A model generated the notes under the pieces. It worked only from the letters and a program-made list of their open reading frames with translations, made no database searches and had not been told where the DNA came from. From Actibacterium sp. XHP0104 (GTDB lineage: Bacteria; Pseudomonadota; Alphaproteobacteria; Rhodobacterales; Rhodobacteraceae): DNA of 64,000 nucleotides. Location: assembly GCF_025751515.1 (NCBI RefSeq), contig NZ_JAOWLE010000001.1, forward strand, positions 1-64,000. Direction: 5' to 3'. This document shows, one piece after another, positions 40,004 through 49,895 of this stretch. Position numbers and translations under genes: made by a program. Each line of letters begins with the position of its first letter. Position 1 is the stretch's first letter.

Positions 40004-41943
40004 GCCCGGCTGCGCCCCGTGACGTTTTCCTCGAAACTGCGCAGGTCGAGATCTTGAAAACGTTCCTCGATCTGGTTGCGCTGATAGGCCGGATAGGCCG
40101 TCAGCGGCGGCAGGTCGTCATGCAGGGCGCGCAGGGTGATATCGCGCGCAATGGGCGCCGCCGCGGTCGAGCCGCCGCCGCCATGTTCGACGATCACCGA
40201 GACCGCGACGCGCGGCTTGTCATAGGGGGCAAAGCAGACGAACAGCGCATGGTCGCGCCGCTCCCACGGCAGGTCAGAGTTGCGGAACACGCCGCGCGCG
40301 CGCTCGGCGGCGGTGATGTTGCGCACCTGGCTGGTGCCGGTCTTGCCCGCCAGGATCAGCGCGTCGTCATCGACGCGCGAGGAATAGGCGGTGCCGCGCT
40401 TGTTGTTCGACACGTTGAACATGCCGCGCCGGACGTAATCCAGAAAGGTCGGGTTGATATCCAGATCGGGGATCTCGCCGATATCCTGTTCGATGCCGTC
40501 GATCGACTTGATCAGGCGCGGGCTGACTGCTTTGCCGCTGGCCAGCCGGGCGGTCATCACCGCCAGTTGCATCGGCGAGGTCAGCACGAAACCCTGGCCG
40601 ATGGCGGCGTTCAGCGTGTCGCCGACCAGCCATTCCTCGCCCCGGTTCTCGCGTTTCCAGGCCTTGTCGGGGATCAGCCCGCCTGCGACGGCCGACATGG
40701 GCAGGTCGTGCCGTTCGCCCAAGCCCAGGCGACGGGCGACCTCGGCCATCTTCTCGATGCCGGCGCGGCGGGCGACCTCGTAGTAATAGACGTCGCAGGA
40801 TTGTTGCAGGCTGTAATTCAGGTTCACATGGCCGTGGCCGCCCCGTTTCCAGCAATGGAACCGCCGCCCGGCGGTTTCAAAATGACCGGGGCACCAGACG
40901 GTTTCCTCGGGCGAGATCACGCCCGCCTCTAGCGCGGCCAGCGCCGTGACCATCTTGAAGGTCGAGCCGGGCGGGTAGGTGCCCTGCACCGTCTTGTTGG
41001 CCAGCGGGCGATAGATGTTTTCGGTCAGCTCCCGGTAATCCGAAACTGATATGCCGCGCACGAACTTGTTGGGATCGAAACTGGGGGCCGAGGCGATGCC
41101 CAGGATATCGCCGTTCTGCACATCGACGACCACGGCACCGGCGCTTTCGCCCTCCATCCGGGCCTGCATGAAATTCTGCAACCCGGCATCGACGGTCAGC
41201 TGGATATCGGTGCCTTCCTGGCCGGGGATGCGGTCCAGCTCGCGGATGACGCGGCCGACGGCGTTGACCTCGATGCGCTTGGTGCCGGCCTTGCCGCGCA
41301 GGTCGTGCTCCAGCTTGGTCTCGACGCCGTTCTTGCCGATCTGGAACCGCGGGATCTGCAACACCGGGTCGGGGTCTTCGAGCTTGGACAGGTCATAGTC
41401 GCTGACCGGGCCGACGTAGCCGACGACATGGGCGAAATCGCCCTCCATTGGGTAATGGCGCGACAGGCCGACCTCGGGGGTGACGCCGGGCAGGGCGGGG
41501 GCGTTGACGGCAATCTCGGCGACCTGCTGCCAGGTCAGCCGCTCGGCCACGGTGACGGGCACAAAGGGGCTGCGGCGCATGATCTCGGTCTTGGCGCGCG
41601 CCACCTCGTCAGGGCCAAGCGCCACCAGCCGCGCGATGGCGGCCAGGGTTTCGTCGACGTCGGTGACATCTTCGCGCACCAGCACGACGCGATAGTTCTG
41701 TTCGTTGCCGGCGATCACACGGCCGTTGCGGTCAAAGATCAGCCCGCGCGTGGGCGGGATCAGGCGCATGTTGATGCGGTTTTCCTCGGCCAGCAGGCGG
41801 AACTGGTCGGCCTGCTCGACCTGCATATAGCGCATCCGCAGCGCCAGCACCGACATCAGCGCCACCTGTGCGCCGCCCAGGAACAGGGCGCGGCGGCTGA
41901 TGCGGCGGTTACTTTCCTCGATATCGCGGGGGGTCTGTTTCAT
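40000..41943 (-). CDS. mrdA: Penicillin-binding protein 2
   Basis: The 647-residue elongation-specific transpeptidase has one N-terminal membrane helix (ALFLGGAQVALMSVLALRM), a pedestal region (PTRGLIFDRNGRVIA), and the penicillin-binding motifs STFK (serine nucleophile), SCD in place of SxN, and KTGTS. It crosslinks peptidoglycan in the periplasm with RodA. The ATG at 41943 overlaps the mreD stop. A frame to 42345 is a shadow in mreD. Confidence 0.95.
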   Translation of the reverse strand: MKQTPRDIEESNRRISRRALFLGGAQVALMSVLALRMRYMQVEQADQFRLLAEENRINMRLIPPTRGLIFDRNGRVIAGNEQNYRVVLVREDVTDVDETLAAIARLVALGPDEVARAKTEIMRRSPFVPVTVAERLTWQQVAEIAVNAPALPGVTPEVGLSRHYPMEGDFAHVVGYVGPVSDYDLSKLEDPDPVLQIPRFQIGKNGVETKLEHDLRGKAGTKRIEVNAVGRVIRELDRIPGQEGTDIQLTVDAGLQNFMQARMEGESAGAVVVDVQNGDILGIASAPSFDPNKFVRGISVSDYRELTENIYRPLANKTVQGTYPPGSTFKMVTALAALEAGVISPEETVWCPGHFETAGRRFHCWKRGGHGHVNLNYSLQQSCDVYYYEVARRAGIEKMAEVARRLGLGERHDLPMSAVAGGLIPDKAWKRENRGEEWLVGDTLNAAIGQGFVLTSPMQLAVMTARLASGKAVSPRLIKSIDGIEQDIGEIPDLDINPTFLDYVRRGMFNVSNNKRGTAYSSRVDDDALILAGKTGTSQVRNITAAERARGVFRNSDLPWERRDHALFVCFAPYDKPRVAVSVIVEHGGGGSTAAAPIARDITLRALHDDLPPLTAYPAYQRNQIEERFQDLDLRSFEENVTGRSRA

Positions 41944-42479
41944 CGCAGCGCCCCGCGAGGCTGAATGCCGCCGGGCGCCGTGCGGCGCAGGTTCAGCCCG
42001 TAATGTAACAGCCCCACCACCAGCGGATAGCAGGCCACGGTCAGCACCGCCTGCACCAGCATCATGCCGCGCGCGGGGGCCGGGGTGCCGGTCATGGCCA
42101 GCAGCAGAACGTTCAGCGTATAGACCGCGAAAATCGCCGCGCCGGTCAGCAGCCATTCGGCCGGGAAGGGGACCTCGCCCGAGCCGGCTTGGCGGTTGCG
42201 TAGGAACTCGGCGCCCAACAGCACCAGCGCCGTCCACAGGCCCGGCGGACGCATCAGCAGAAAGTCGGACAGCAGGAACACCAGCGTCATCAGCAGCACC
42301 GGCGCATAGTCGGGCCGGCGCTGGACATAGCCAAAGGCCAGGCACAACAGCAGGTCGGGGCCGGGAACCCGCGTGGGCGCAGTTTGCAGCGGCAGGATCT
42401 GCACGAAGGTCACCAGCCCGGCCAGGGCCACAAAGATCAACCGGTAGACCCAGCGCTGAGATGTGACCGGATCAATCAT
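41940..42479 (-). CDS. mreD: Rod-shape determining protein MreD
   Basis: The 179-residue inner-membrane protein has about five helices and the LQTAPTRVPGPDLLLCLAFG block seen in MreD. It joins MreC and the RodA-PBP2 complex. Its start overlaps the end of mreC (ATGA), and its stop overlaps mrdA. Confidence 0.88.
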   Translation of the reverse strand: MIDPVTSQRWVYRLIFVALAGLVTFVQILPLQTAPTRVPGPDLLLCLAFGYVQRRPDYAPVLLMTLVFLLSDFLLMRPPGLWTALVLLGAEFLRNRQAGSGEVPFPAEWLLTGAAIFAVYTLNVLLLAMTGTPAPARGMMLVQAVLTVACYPLVVGLLHYGLNLRRTAPGGIQPRGALR

Positions 42480-43387
42480 TGCGTGGGCTCCGCCTGCGAC
42501 AGCTCATCGGGGATGGGCGGGCCTTCGAACACGGGCGCGATCAGGCTGCCGGGGTCGGTGATGACCTCGCTGCGATGGCTGCGCAGCACGCGCAGGAATT
42601 CCAGCCGCTCGAAATCGGCCGACAGGCGGACGCGCAACCGGCGGTCGACATCCAGCGCGACCTGGCCCACCAGCAACCCGGCGGGAAAGACGCCTCCATC
42701 GCCAGACGAGACCACCTGATCGCCCGGACGCACCAGGCCGGGATTTTCCAGAAATTCGATCACAGGGGCGTGGCTGTTATCACCCGCCAGAATGGCGTGC
42801 TGCCCCGAAGACTGAATGATCACTGGAATGCGGCTGTTGGAATCGGTCAGCAAGATCACCCGTGCAGTAGTCTTTCCCACGCCCGAAATACGGCCAACAA
42901 GGCCCAGCCCGTCCGTCGTGGCCCAGCCATCGAGGATACCGTCGCGCGCGCCCACGTTCAGCAGCACCGACTGCCGGAATGGCGATCCGCTGTCGGCCAG
43001 AACCACGCCGGTGACATAGGTCAGCTGCGGGTCAAGCCGCACCTTGTTCAGGTCAAGCAGCTTGGCGTTTTCCTGTTCCAACTGCTGTGCGGCCTCTTTC
43101 CAGGCCTTCATCTGGCGCAGCTCGCGGCGCAGTTCCTGGTTCTGTTCGTAGATGTTGGTGTAGGACTGAAAGTCCTGGATCATGCCCGACACCTTGTTGA
43201 CCGGCATCAATGCCCAGCTGAACGAGGGCATCATCCGGTCGACAAGCTGGGCGCGAAACCGTTCCACACGGGGGCTGTCGACGCGCCAGAACACGAACAG
43301 CGCGGCAAGGCACAAGATCACCACACCCGTCACCAGGCGGCGAACGGGGCGCACGTAATCGGTCTGGTTATGCCTGTCTCGTGCCAC
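42476..43387 (-). CDS. mreC: Rod-shape determining protein MreC
   Basis: The 303-residue protein has one N-terminal membrane helix (LVTGVVILCLAALFVFW), a coiled coil (YEQNQELRRELRQMKAW), and the periplasmic beta domain with GLVGRISGVGKTTARVILLT and PGDQVVSSGDGGVFP. It activates PBP2 in the elongasome. It lies 33 bases after mreB. Confidence 0.93.
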   Translation of the reverse strand: MARDRHNQTDYVRPVRRLVTGVVILCLAALFVFWRVDSPRVERFRAQLVDRMMPSFSWALMPVNKVSGMIQDFQSYTNIYEQNQELRRELRQMKAWKEAAQQLEQENAKLLDLNKVRLDPQLTYVTGVVLADSGSPFRQSVLLNVGARDGILDGWATTDGLGLVGRISGVGKTTARVILLTDSNSRIPVIIQSSGQHAILAGDNSHAPVIEFLENPGLVRPGDQVVSSGDGGVFPAGLLVGQVALDVDRRLRVRLSADFERLEFLRVLRSHRSEVITDPGSLIAPVFEGPPIPDELSQAEPTQ

Positions 43388-43420
43388 GCCGACCTCTCTT
43401 TAGGTCCGGGCTTTCCCGGC

Positions 43421-44746
<1,326 letters not shown>

Positions 44747-44777
44747 GATCTGCCCCGCGCGATGGGCGGGGCAGATC
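44747..44777 (-). terminator. Hairpin after leuA
   Basis: A perfect 12-bp stem GATCTGCCCCGC/GCGGGGCAGATC with a 7-nt loop lies 12 bases after the leuA stop. There is no T-run, so strength as an intrinsic terminator is uncertain. Confidence 0.65.
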
Positions 44778-44789
44778 GCGATTTGAGCC

Positions 44790-46367
44790 TTACTCGGCCG
44801 GGTCGGTATAAAGGATTTCCTTGCGGTCCGTCCCTGGTGCCGACTTGGTGCGCCGCACCAGCAGGCGGTTCAGCGCGTTGATATAGGCCTTGGCGCTGGC
44901 GACCACGGTGTCGGTGTTGGCCGACTGGCCGGTGGCGATGATGCCCTCTTCTTCCAGGCGGACAGACACGGTGGCCTGGGCGTCGGTGCCTTCGGTCACG
45001 GCGTGCACCTGATAGAGCTGCAGATGCGCCTTGTTGGGGTGCAGCTCGCGGATCGCCTTGAAGGCGGCATCGACCGGGCCGTCGCCATTGGCGGTGGCGG
45101 TCACGTCCTTGCCGTCGATCTCCATCTCGACGGTGGCCTCGGCCGGGCCGCCGGTGCCGCAGACGACCTTCATCGAGACCAGCTGCAGGTGGTCGTTCTC
45201 GGCATCCTCGCCCACGCGCATCAGGGCGATGATGTCGTCATCGAACACCTCTTTCTTGCGGTCGGCCAGTTCCTTGAAGCGGACAAAGATATCCTTGAGC
45301 TGGTTGTCGCCAACCTCAAAGCCCAGGTGCTCCAGCTTGTCGCGCAGCGCGGCGCGGCCCGAGTGTTTGCCCAGCGGCAGCGAGGTGCCGGACAGGCCGA
45401 TATCCTCGGGGCGCATGATTTCAAAGTTCTCGCGGTTCTTCAGCATGCCGTCCTGGTGGATGCCGCTTTCATGGGCAAAGGCGTTCTTGCCGACGATGGC
45501 CTTGTTGAACTGCACGTTAAAGCCCGACACGGTGGCCACCCGGCGCGAGATCGCCATGATCTTGGTGGTGTCGATGCCGGTGCGCCAGGGCATGATGTCG
45601 TTGCGGGTCTTCATCGCCATCACCACCTCTTCGAGGGCGGTGTTGCCGGCGCGTTCGCCCAGGCCGTTGATGGTGCATTCGATCTGGCGCGCACCACCGG
45701 CGACGGCGGCCAGCGCGTTGGCCGTGGCCATGCCCAGGTCGTTGTGACAGTGGGTGGCGAACACCACCTCGTCGGCGCCCGGAACGGCTTCGATCAGGCG
45801 GCGGATCAGGGTCGCGCTTTCCTCGGGGGCGGTATAGCCCACGGTGTCGGGGATGTTGATCGTGGTGGCGCCGGCCTTGATCGCGATCTCGATCACCCGG
45901 CACAGATAGTCCCATTCGGTGCGGGTGGCATCCATGGGCGACCATTGCACGTTTTCGCACAGGTTGCGGGCGTGGCTGACCGTTTCGTGAATCTTGTCGG
46001 CCATTTCGTCCATGGTCAGGTTCGGAATGGCGCGGTGCAGCGGCGAGGTGCCGATGAAAGTGTGGATGCGGTTCAGCTTGGCGTGTTTGACGGCCTCCCA
46101 GCAGCGATCGATATCGGCGTAGTTGGCGCGGGCCAGGCCGCAGATGCGCGCGTTCTTGGACCGTTTGGCGATGTCGCTGACCGCCTTGAAGTCGCCCTCG
46201 GACGCGATCGGGAAACCGGCCTCGATGATGTCGACGCCCATGTCGTCCAGCATCTCGGCGATTTCCAGCTTTTCGTCATGGCTCATGGTTGCGCCGGGGC
46301 TTTGCTCGCCGTCACGCAGGGTGGTGTCGAAAATCAGGACGCGGTCCTGTTGGGATTTATCGGTCAT
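44790..46367 (-). CDS. leuA: 2-isopropylmalate synthase
   Basis: The 525-residue enzyme makes the first committed step of leucine synthesis from 2-oxoisovalerate and acetyl-CoA. It has the HMGL-like barrel motifs LIFDTTLRDGEQSPGATM, HCHNDLGMA (metal-binding His pair) and NGLGERAGNTALEEVVMAM, and the C-terminal LeuA regulatory domain that binds leucine. ATG at 46367 gives the family start; the frame to 46418 is not needed. A leader peptide rich in leucine lies upstream, so it is probably controlled by attenuation as well as feedback. Confidence 0.96.
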   Translation of the reverse strand: MTDKSQQDRVLIFDTTLRDGEQSPGATMSHDEKLEIAEMLDDMGVDIIEAGFPIASEGDFKAVSDIAKRSKNARICGLARANYADIDRCWEAVKHAKLNRIHTFIGTSPLHRAIPNLTMDEMADKIHETVSHARNLCENVQWSPMDATRTEWDYLCRVIEIAIKAGATTINIPDTVGYTAPEESATLIRRLIEAVPGADEVVFATHCHNDLGMATANALAAVAGGARQIECTINGLGERAGNTALEEVVMAMKTRNDIMPWRTGIDTTKIMAISRRVATVSGFNVQFNKAIVGKNAFAHESGIHQDGMLKNRENFEIMRPEDIGLSGTSLPLGKHSGRAALRDKLEHLGFEVGDNQLKDIFVRFKELADRKKEVFDDDIIALMRVGEDAENDHLQLVSMKVVCGTGGPAEATVEMEIDGKDVTATANGDGPVDAAFKAIRELHPNKAHLQLYQVHAVTEGTDAQATVSVRLEEEGIIATGQSANTDTVVASAKAYINALNRLLVRRTKSAPGTDRKEILYTDPAE

Positions 46368-46417
46368 GTCATGGTCTTTCGTTCTGGTCTTAGCTGTGAT
46401 CATACCGGCGCTGGTCA

Positions 46418-46453
46418 CCCCTGAGCGGTCGCGCCGAAGGCACGCTCAGAGGC
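46418..46453 (-). promoter_or_regulatory. Leader hairpin of leuA
   Basis: On the minus strand CCTCTGAGCG (46453-46444) pairs with CGCTCAGGGG (46427-46418), ten pairs with one G-T, around an inner GCC/GGC stem. The 5' arm includes the stop codon of the leader peptide, so ribosome position could decide whether it forms. No T-run follows. Confidence 0.6.
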
Positions 46454-46535
46454 AGCTAAGAAGAAGCAGGGCACGGGGGCAGAGGGCGCTGAGAGCGGCC
46501 CTGGTGCGGTCGGTGATATGGGTATCCCGTGTCAT
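46446..46535 (-). CDS. leuL: leu operon leader peptide
   Basis: A 29-codon open frame precedes leuA by 78 bases. It encodes seven leucines, including four in a row at codons 23-26 (CTG CTT CTT CTT) just before the stop, with two more Leu and two Cys codons near. This is the pattern of an amino-acid attenuation leader: slow translation of leucine codons when charged tRNA-Leu is scarce. There is no ribosome site. A -10-like TATAGT ends 7 bases before the ATG, so the transcript may begin at or next to the start codon. It was too short for routine gene calling. Confidence 0.72.
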   Translation of the reverse strand: MTRDTHITDRTRAALSALCPRALLLLSCL

Positions 46536-46541
46536 GGGCAG

Positions 46542-46547
46542 GACTAT
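46542..46547 (-). promoter_or_regulatory. -10-like element before the leu leader
   Basis: Minus-strand TATAGT ends at 46543-46542, seven bases before the ATG of the leader peptide. The -35 is weak (CTTTTC or TTTTCC at 16-17 bases). If used, transcription starts at the leader ATG. Confidence 0.4.
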
Positions 46548-46595
46548 ACGCGTTATGAAACCGAGGAAAAGGCTTTTTTCACGCGGGGGGCGGGC

Positions 46596-48008
46596 CTATT
46601 CGGCGCCGCCCGTGGTTTTCACGTTGTTTTCCCAGATGCCGGTCTCTTGGGTGCCGTCGGCATAGCGCACCGTGCCTTCGCCCTGGCGTTTGCCATTGGC
46701 GAACATGCCCTCATAGACATCGCCATTGGCATAGGTCGCCACGCCCTTGCCGTGGAACTCGCCCGACATCCAGCCACCTTCATAGGTAAAGCCGTCGGCC
46801 ATGGTCATCTTGCCGGTGCCGTCGCGCTGGCCGCCAATAAAGCCGCCCTCGTAGACGGTGCCGTCGGCATAGGTGGCCTTGCCCTGGCCGTCACGCAGGC
46901 CGTTTTTCCATTCGCCGGTATAGGCGTAGCCGTCGGTGTAGGTCATCGAGCCCTGGCCGTGGAACAGGGCGTCTTTCCATTCGCCCTCGTAAACCAGGCC
47001 GCTGGCATAGCGGGCGGTGCCGGTGCCGTCGATGATGCCGGCTTTCCATTCGCCTACATAGGTCGATCCGTCAGGATAGGTGATCGTGCCGGTGCCGTTC
47101 GCCAGGTCGTCGGCGAACTGGCCCTCGTAGATTGACCCGTCGGGATAGACCACGCGGCCCGTGCCCTCGATCCGGCCGGCTTTCCAGTCGCCCTCGTAGA
47201 GGTATCCGTCGGCGCCGCGGAATGTGCCCTTGCCCTGACGCTGGTCGTGCTCGAACGCGCCGTCATAGATGTCGCCATTGGCAAATGTCACCGTGCCCGC
47301 GCCGTGGCGTTCGCCGTTGACCAGCAGGCCCTCGTAGACATCGCCGTTCAACTGGGTCAGTTTGCCCAGCCCGTTGATCTGATCGCCCTTCCAGGCGCCG
47401 GTATAGGTCAGCCCGTCGGCCATGGTCAGCGTGCCCTGACCCGCGCGCAGGCCGTTCGCCATGTCGCCCTGATAGACCGCGCCATCGGGATAGGTGATCG
47501 TGCCCTTGCCCTGCTTGATGCCCTGCACCCAGTCGCCGTCATAGGCATAGCCGTTGGCGCTGGTCATCCGGCCCGAGCCGTGATGCAGCGAGTTCTCGAA
47601 CCCGCCCTCGTAGCGCGACCCGTTGGGGTAGGTGGCCACGCCTTGGCCGGTGATCTTGCCGTCGACCCATTCGCCCTCGTAGGTACCGCCATTGGCGAAG
47701 GTGATCTTGCCAAAGCCCGAGGCCATGCCGTTGACGAAATTGCCCTCGTAGACCGACCCGTCGGGATAGCGGGCGATGCCGGTGCCCTGGATCTTGCCGT
47801 CTTCCCACTGGCCCGCATATTCATAGCCGTTCGGCAGGCGATAGGTGCCACGGCCGTGCTGCTTGCCGTCCTTGAACGTGCCCTCGTAGATGGCGCCGTT
47901 TTCATATTGCTTGGTCGAGACCTTACCCGAATCCTGCGCCAGACCCATGCCGGGCAGGGCGGCCAGAACGCCCGCAAACACCATTCCTGACAGCAACTTG
48001 CCTGTCAT
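46596..48008 (-). CDS. Exported MORN-repeat protein (about 19 repeats)
   Basis: The 470-residue protein has a signal peptide ending near GLAQD (residue 26). Nearly all the rest is MORN repeats of 23 residues with the core YEGxW/F...GxGxxxYxDG; I count about 19. A short tail ends the protein. MORN repeats in other proteins bind membranes or act as scaffolds and appear in phosphatidylinositol phosphate kinases. Here there is no enzyme domain, so a periplasmic scaffold role is likely. I chose ATG at 48008; TTG at 48017 is an alternative. It is divergent from nadE. Confidence 0.85.
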   Translation of the reverse strand: MTGKLLSGMVFAGVLAALPGMGLAQDSGKVSTKQYENGAIYEGTFKDGKQHGRGTYRLPNGYEYAGQWEDGKIQGTGIARYPDGSVYEGNFVNGMASGFGKITFANGGTYEGEWVDGKITGQGVATYPNGSRYEGGFENSLHHGSGRMTSANGYAYDGDWVQGIKQGKGTITYPDGAVYQGDMANGLRAGQGTLTMADGLTYTGAWKGDQINGLGKLTQLNGDVYEGLLVNGERHGAGTVTFANGDIYDGAFEHDQRQGKGTFRGADGYLYEGDWKAGRIEGTGRVVYPDGSIYEGQFADDLANGTGTITYPDGSTYVGEWKAGIIDGTGTARYASGLVYEGEWKDALFHGQGSMTYTDGYAYTGEWKNGLRDGQGKATYADGTVYEGGFIGGQRDGTGKMTMADGFTYEGGWMSGEFHGKGVATYANGDVYEGMFANGKRQGEGTVRYADGTQETGIWENNVKTTGGAE

Positions 48009-48162
48009 ATGCACCAAAGCCCCCTGTTACGCTGCCCGCTTATACCCTGGAAATGCCGCGAGAGCGTAATGGACCCTCGGGGCGCTTACAATGGTTTTCG
48101 CGTCAATCGGCTTTCACTTGCCGGTAACTCTGGTATGAGGGCATTTCGACAAGGGGGTGCAT

Positions 48163-49827
48163 ATGGCCGATACCTTTCGCCTGACACTGGCTCAGCTGAA
48201 CCCAACCGTTGGCGCGCTGGATGCGAATGCCGACAAGGTACGTGCGGCCTGGGCCGAGGGGCGCGACGCCGGGGCGCAGATGGTCGCGCTGCCCGAGATG
48301 TTCATCACCGGCTACCAGACGCAAGACCTGGTGATGAAGCCCGCCTTTTACCGCGCCGCCATGGCCGCGATCGACGCGCTGGCGGCCGATTGTGCCGACG
48401 GCCCGGCGCTGGGCATTGGCGGCCCCTATTTCGACGGTACCCATCTGTTCAACGCCTATTACGTGTTGCAGGGCGGACAGGTCGTGGCGCGGGTGCTCAA
48501 GCAAAAGCTGCCCAACGAGACCGTGTTCGACGAAGAACGCCTGTTCGTGCCCGGCCCCGAGCAGGGGCCTTATTCAATCGGCCCGCTGCGCATTGGCACG
48601 CCGATCTGCGAAGACGCCTGGCACCCCGACAGCGTGTGTGAGACCCTGGCCGAAACCGGGGCCGAGATCCTGCTGGTGCCCAACGGGTCACCCTATTACC
48701 GCAACAAGCTGGATGTGCGCCTGTCGCATATGGTGGCGCGCACGGTCGAAACCGGGCTGCCGCTGATCTATCTCAACATGGTCGGCGGGCAGGATGACCA
48801 GGTGTTTGATGGCGGCACGTTTGTTCTGAACCCCGGCGGCAAGCTGGCGGTGCAGATGCCGGTGTTCGACGAATGTGTCACCCATGTCGATTTCACCCAT
48901 ACCGCTGACGGTTGGCGCGCGGTCGAGGGCGACAAGGCCCCGCAGCCCAATGAGTGGGAACAGGATTACCGCGTCATGGTCGAAAGCCTGCGCGACTATC
49001 TGGGCAAGAGCGGGTTCAAGAAGGTGCTGCTGGGCCTGTCGGGCGGGATCGACAGTGCGATCGTGGCCGCCATCGCGGTTGATGCGATCGGGGCCGGGAA
49101 TGTGCGCTGCGTGATGCTGCCGTCGGAATACACCTCGCAGCATTCGCTTGACGATGCCGAGGCCGTGGCACGGGCGCTGGGCTGTCGCTATGACTATGTG
49201 CCGATCAGCGCGGGGCGGGCGGCAATCACCGAAACGCTGGCGCCGTTCTTTGCCGGCACCGCGCCCGACGTGACCGAGGAAAACATCCAGTCGCGTTTGC
49301 GCGGGCTGCTGCTGATGGCGCTGTCGAACAAATTCGGCGAGATGCTGTTGACCACCGGCAACAAGTCCGAGGTGGCCGTGGGCTATGCCACGATCTATGG
49401 CGACATGGCGGGGGGCTATAACCCGATCAAGGATCTTTACAAGACCCGCGTGTTCGAAACCTGCCGCTGGCGCAATGCCAATCACCGGCCTGACTGGATG
49501 ATGGGTCCGGCGGGCGAGGTGATCCCGCCGCGTGTGATCGACAAGCCGCCTTCGGCCGAACTGCGCCCCGACCAGAAAGATCAAGACAGCCTGCCGCCCT
49601 ACGAGGTGCTGGATGCCATTCTGACAGGGCTGGTGGATGACGAGGCCTCGGTCGCTGATCTGGTGGCCGCGGGGTTTGATCGGGATACCGTCAAGCGGGT
49701 CGAGCATCTGCTTTACATCAGCGAATACAAGCGCTTCCAGTCCGCTCCTGGTGCGCGGCTGACCCGTCGGTCGTTCTGGCTGGATCGCCGCTATCCGATC
49801 GTCAGCCGCTGGCGCGATCCAAGCTGA
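48163..49827 (+). CDS. nadE: Glutamine-dependent NAD+ synthetase
   Basis: The 554-residue enzyme has an N-terminal nitrilase-type glutaminase with Glu45 (LPEMFITGY), a lysine in LKQKLPNE and Cys149 (GTPICEDAW), and a C-terminal synthetase with the PP-loop SGGIDSA near residue 292. It amidates deamido-NAD using ammonia from glutamine. ATG at 48163 follows AAGGGGG; GTG at 48157 is an alternative. NadA and NadB of the de novo pathway lie at the other end of the window. Confidence 0.95.
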   Translation: MADTFRLTLAQLNPTVGALDANADKVRAAWAEGRDAGAQMVALPEMFITGYQTQDLVMKPAFYRAAMAAIDALAADCADGPALGIGGPYFDGTHLFNAYYVLQGGQVVARVLKQKLPNETVFDEERLFVPGPEQGPYSIGPLRIGTPICEDAWHPDSVCETLAETGAEILLVPNGSPYYRNKLDVRLSHMVARTVETGLPLIYLNMVGGQDDQVFDGGTFVLNPGGKLAVQMPVFDECVTHVDFTHTADGWRAVEGDKAPQPNEWEQDYRVMVESLRDYLGKSGFKKVLLGLSGGIDSAIVAAIAVDAIGAGNVRCVMLPSEYTSQHSLDDAEAVARALGCRYDYVPISAGRAAITETLAPFFAGTAPDVTEENIQSRLRGLLLMALSNKFGEMLLTTGNKSEVAVGYATIYGDMAGGYNPIKDLYKTRVFETCRWRNANHRPDWMMGPAGEVIPPRVIDKPPSAELRPDQKDQDSLPPYEVLDAILTGLVDDEASVADLVAAGFDRDTVKRVEHLLYISEYKRFQSAPGARLTRRSFWLDRRYPIVSRWRDPS

Positions 49828-49895
49828 TCTTTAAATATTCTATTTTCATCAGTGTCTTGCACGGTGTTTCTAAAGAATTCTCTAAACGGCTGCGC

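Noticed and set aside
46596-48008. Regular DNA repeats that could be taken for a CRISPR array
   Set aside because: They are the coding repeats of MORN units (about 69 bases each), diverged at third positions, without constant repeats and unique spacers. The same holds for the RTX repeats near 29800-29990.
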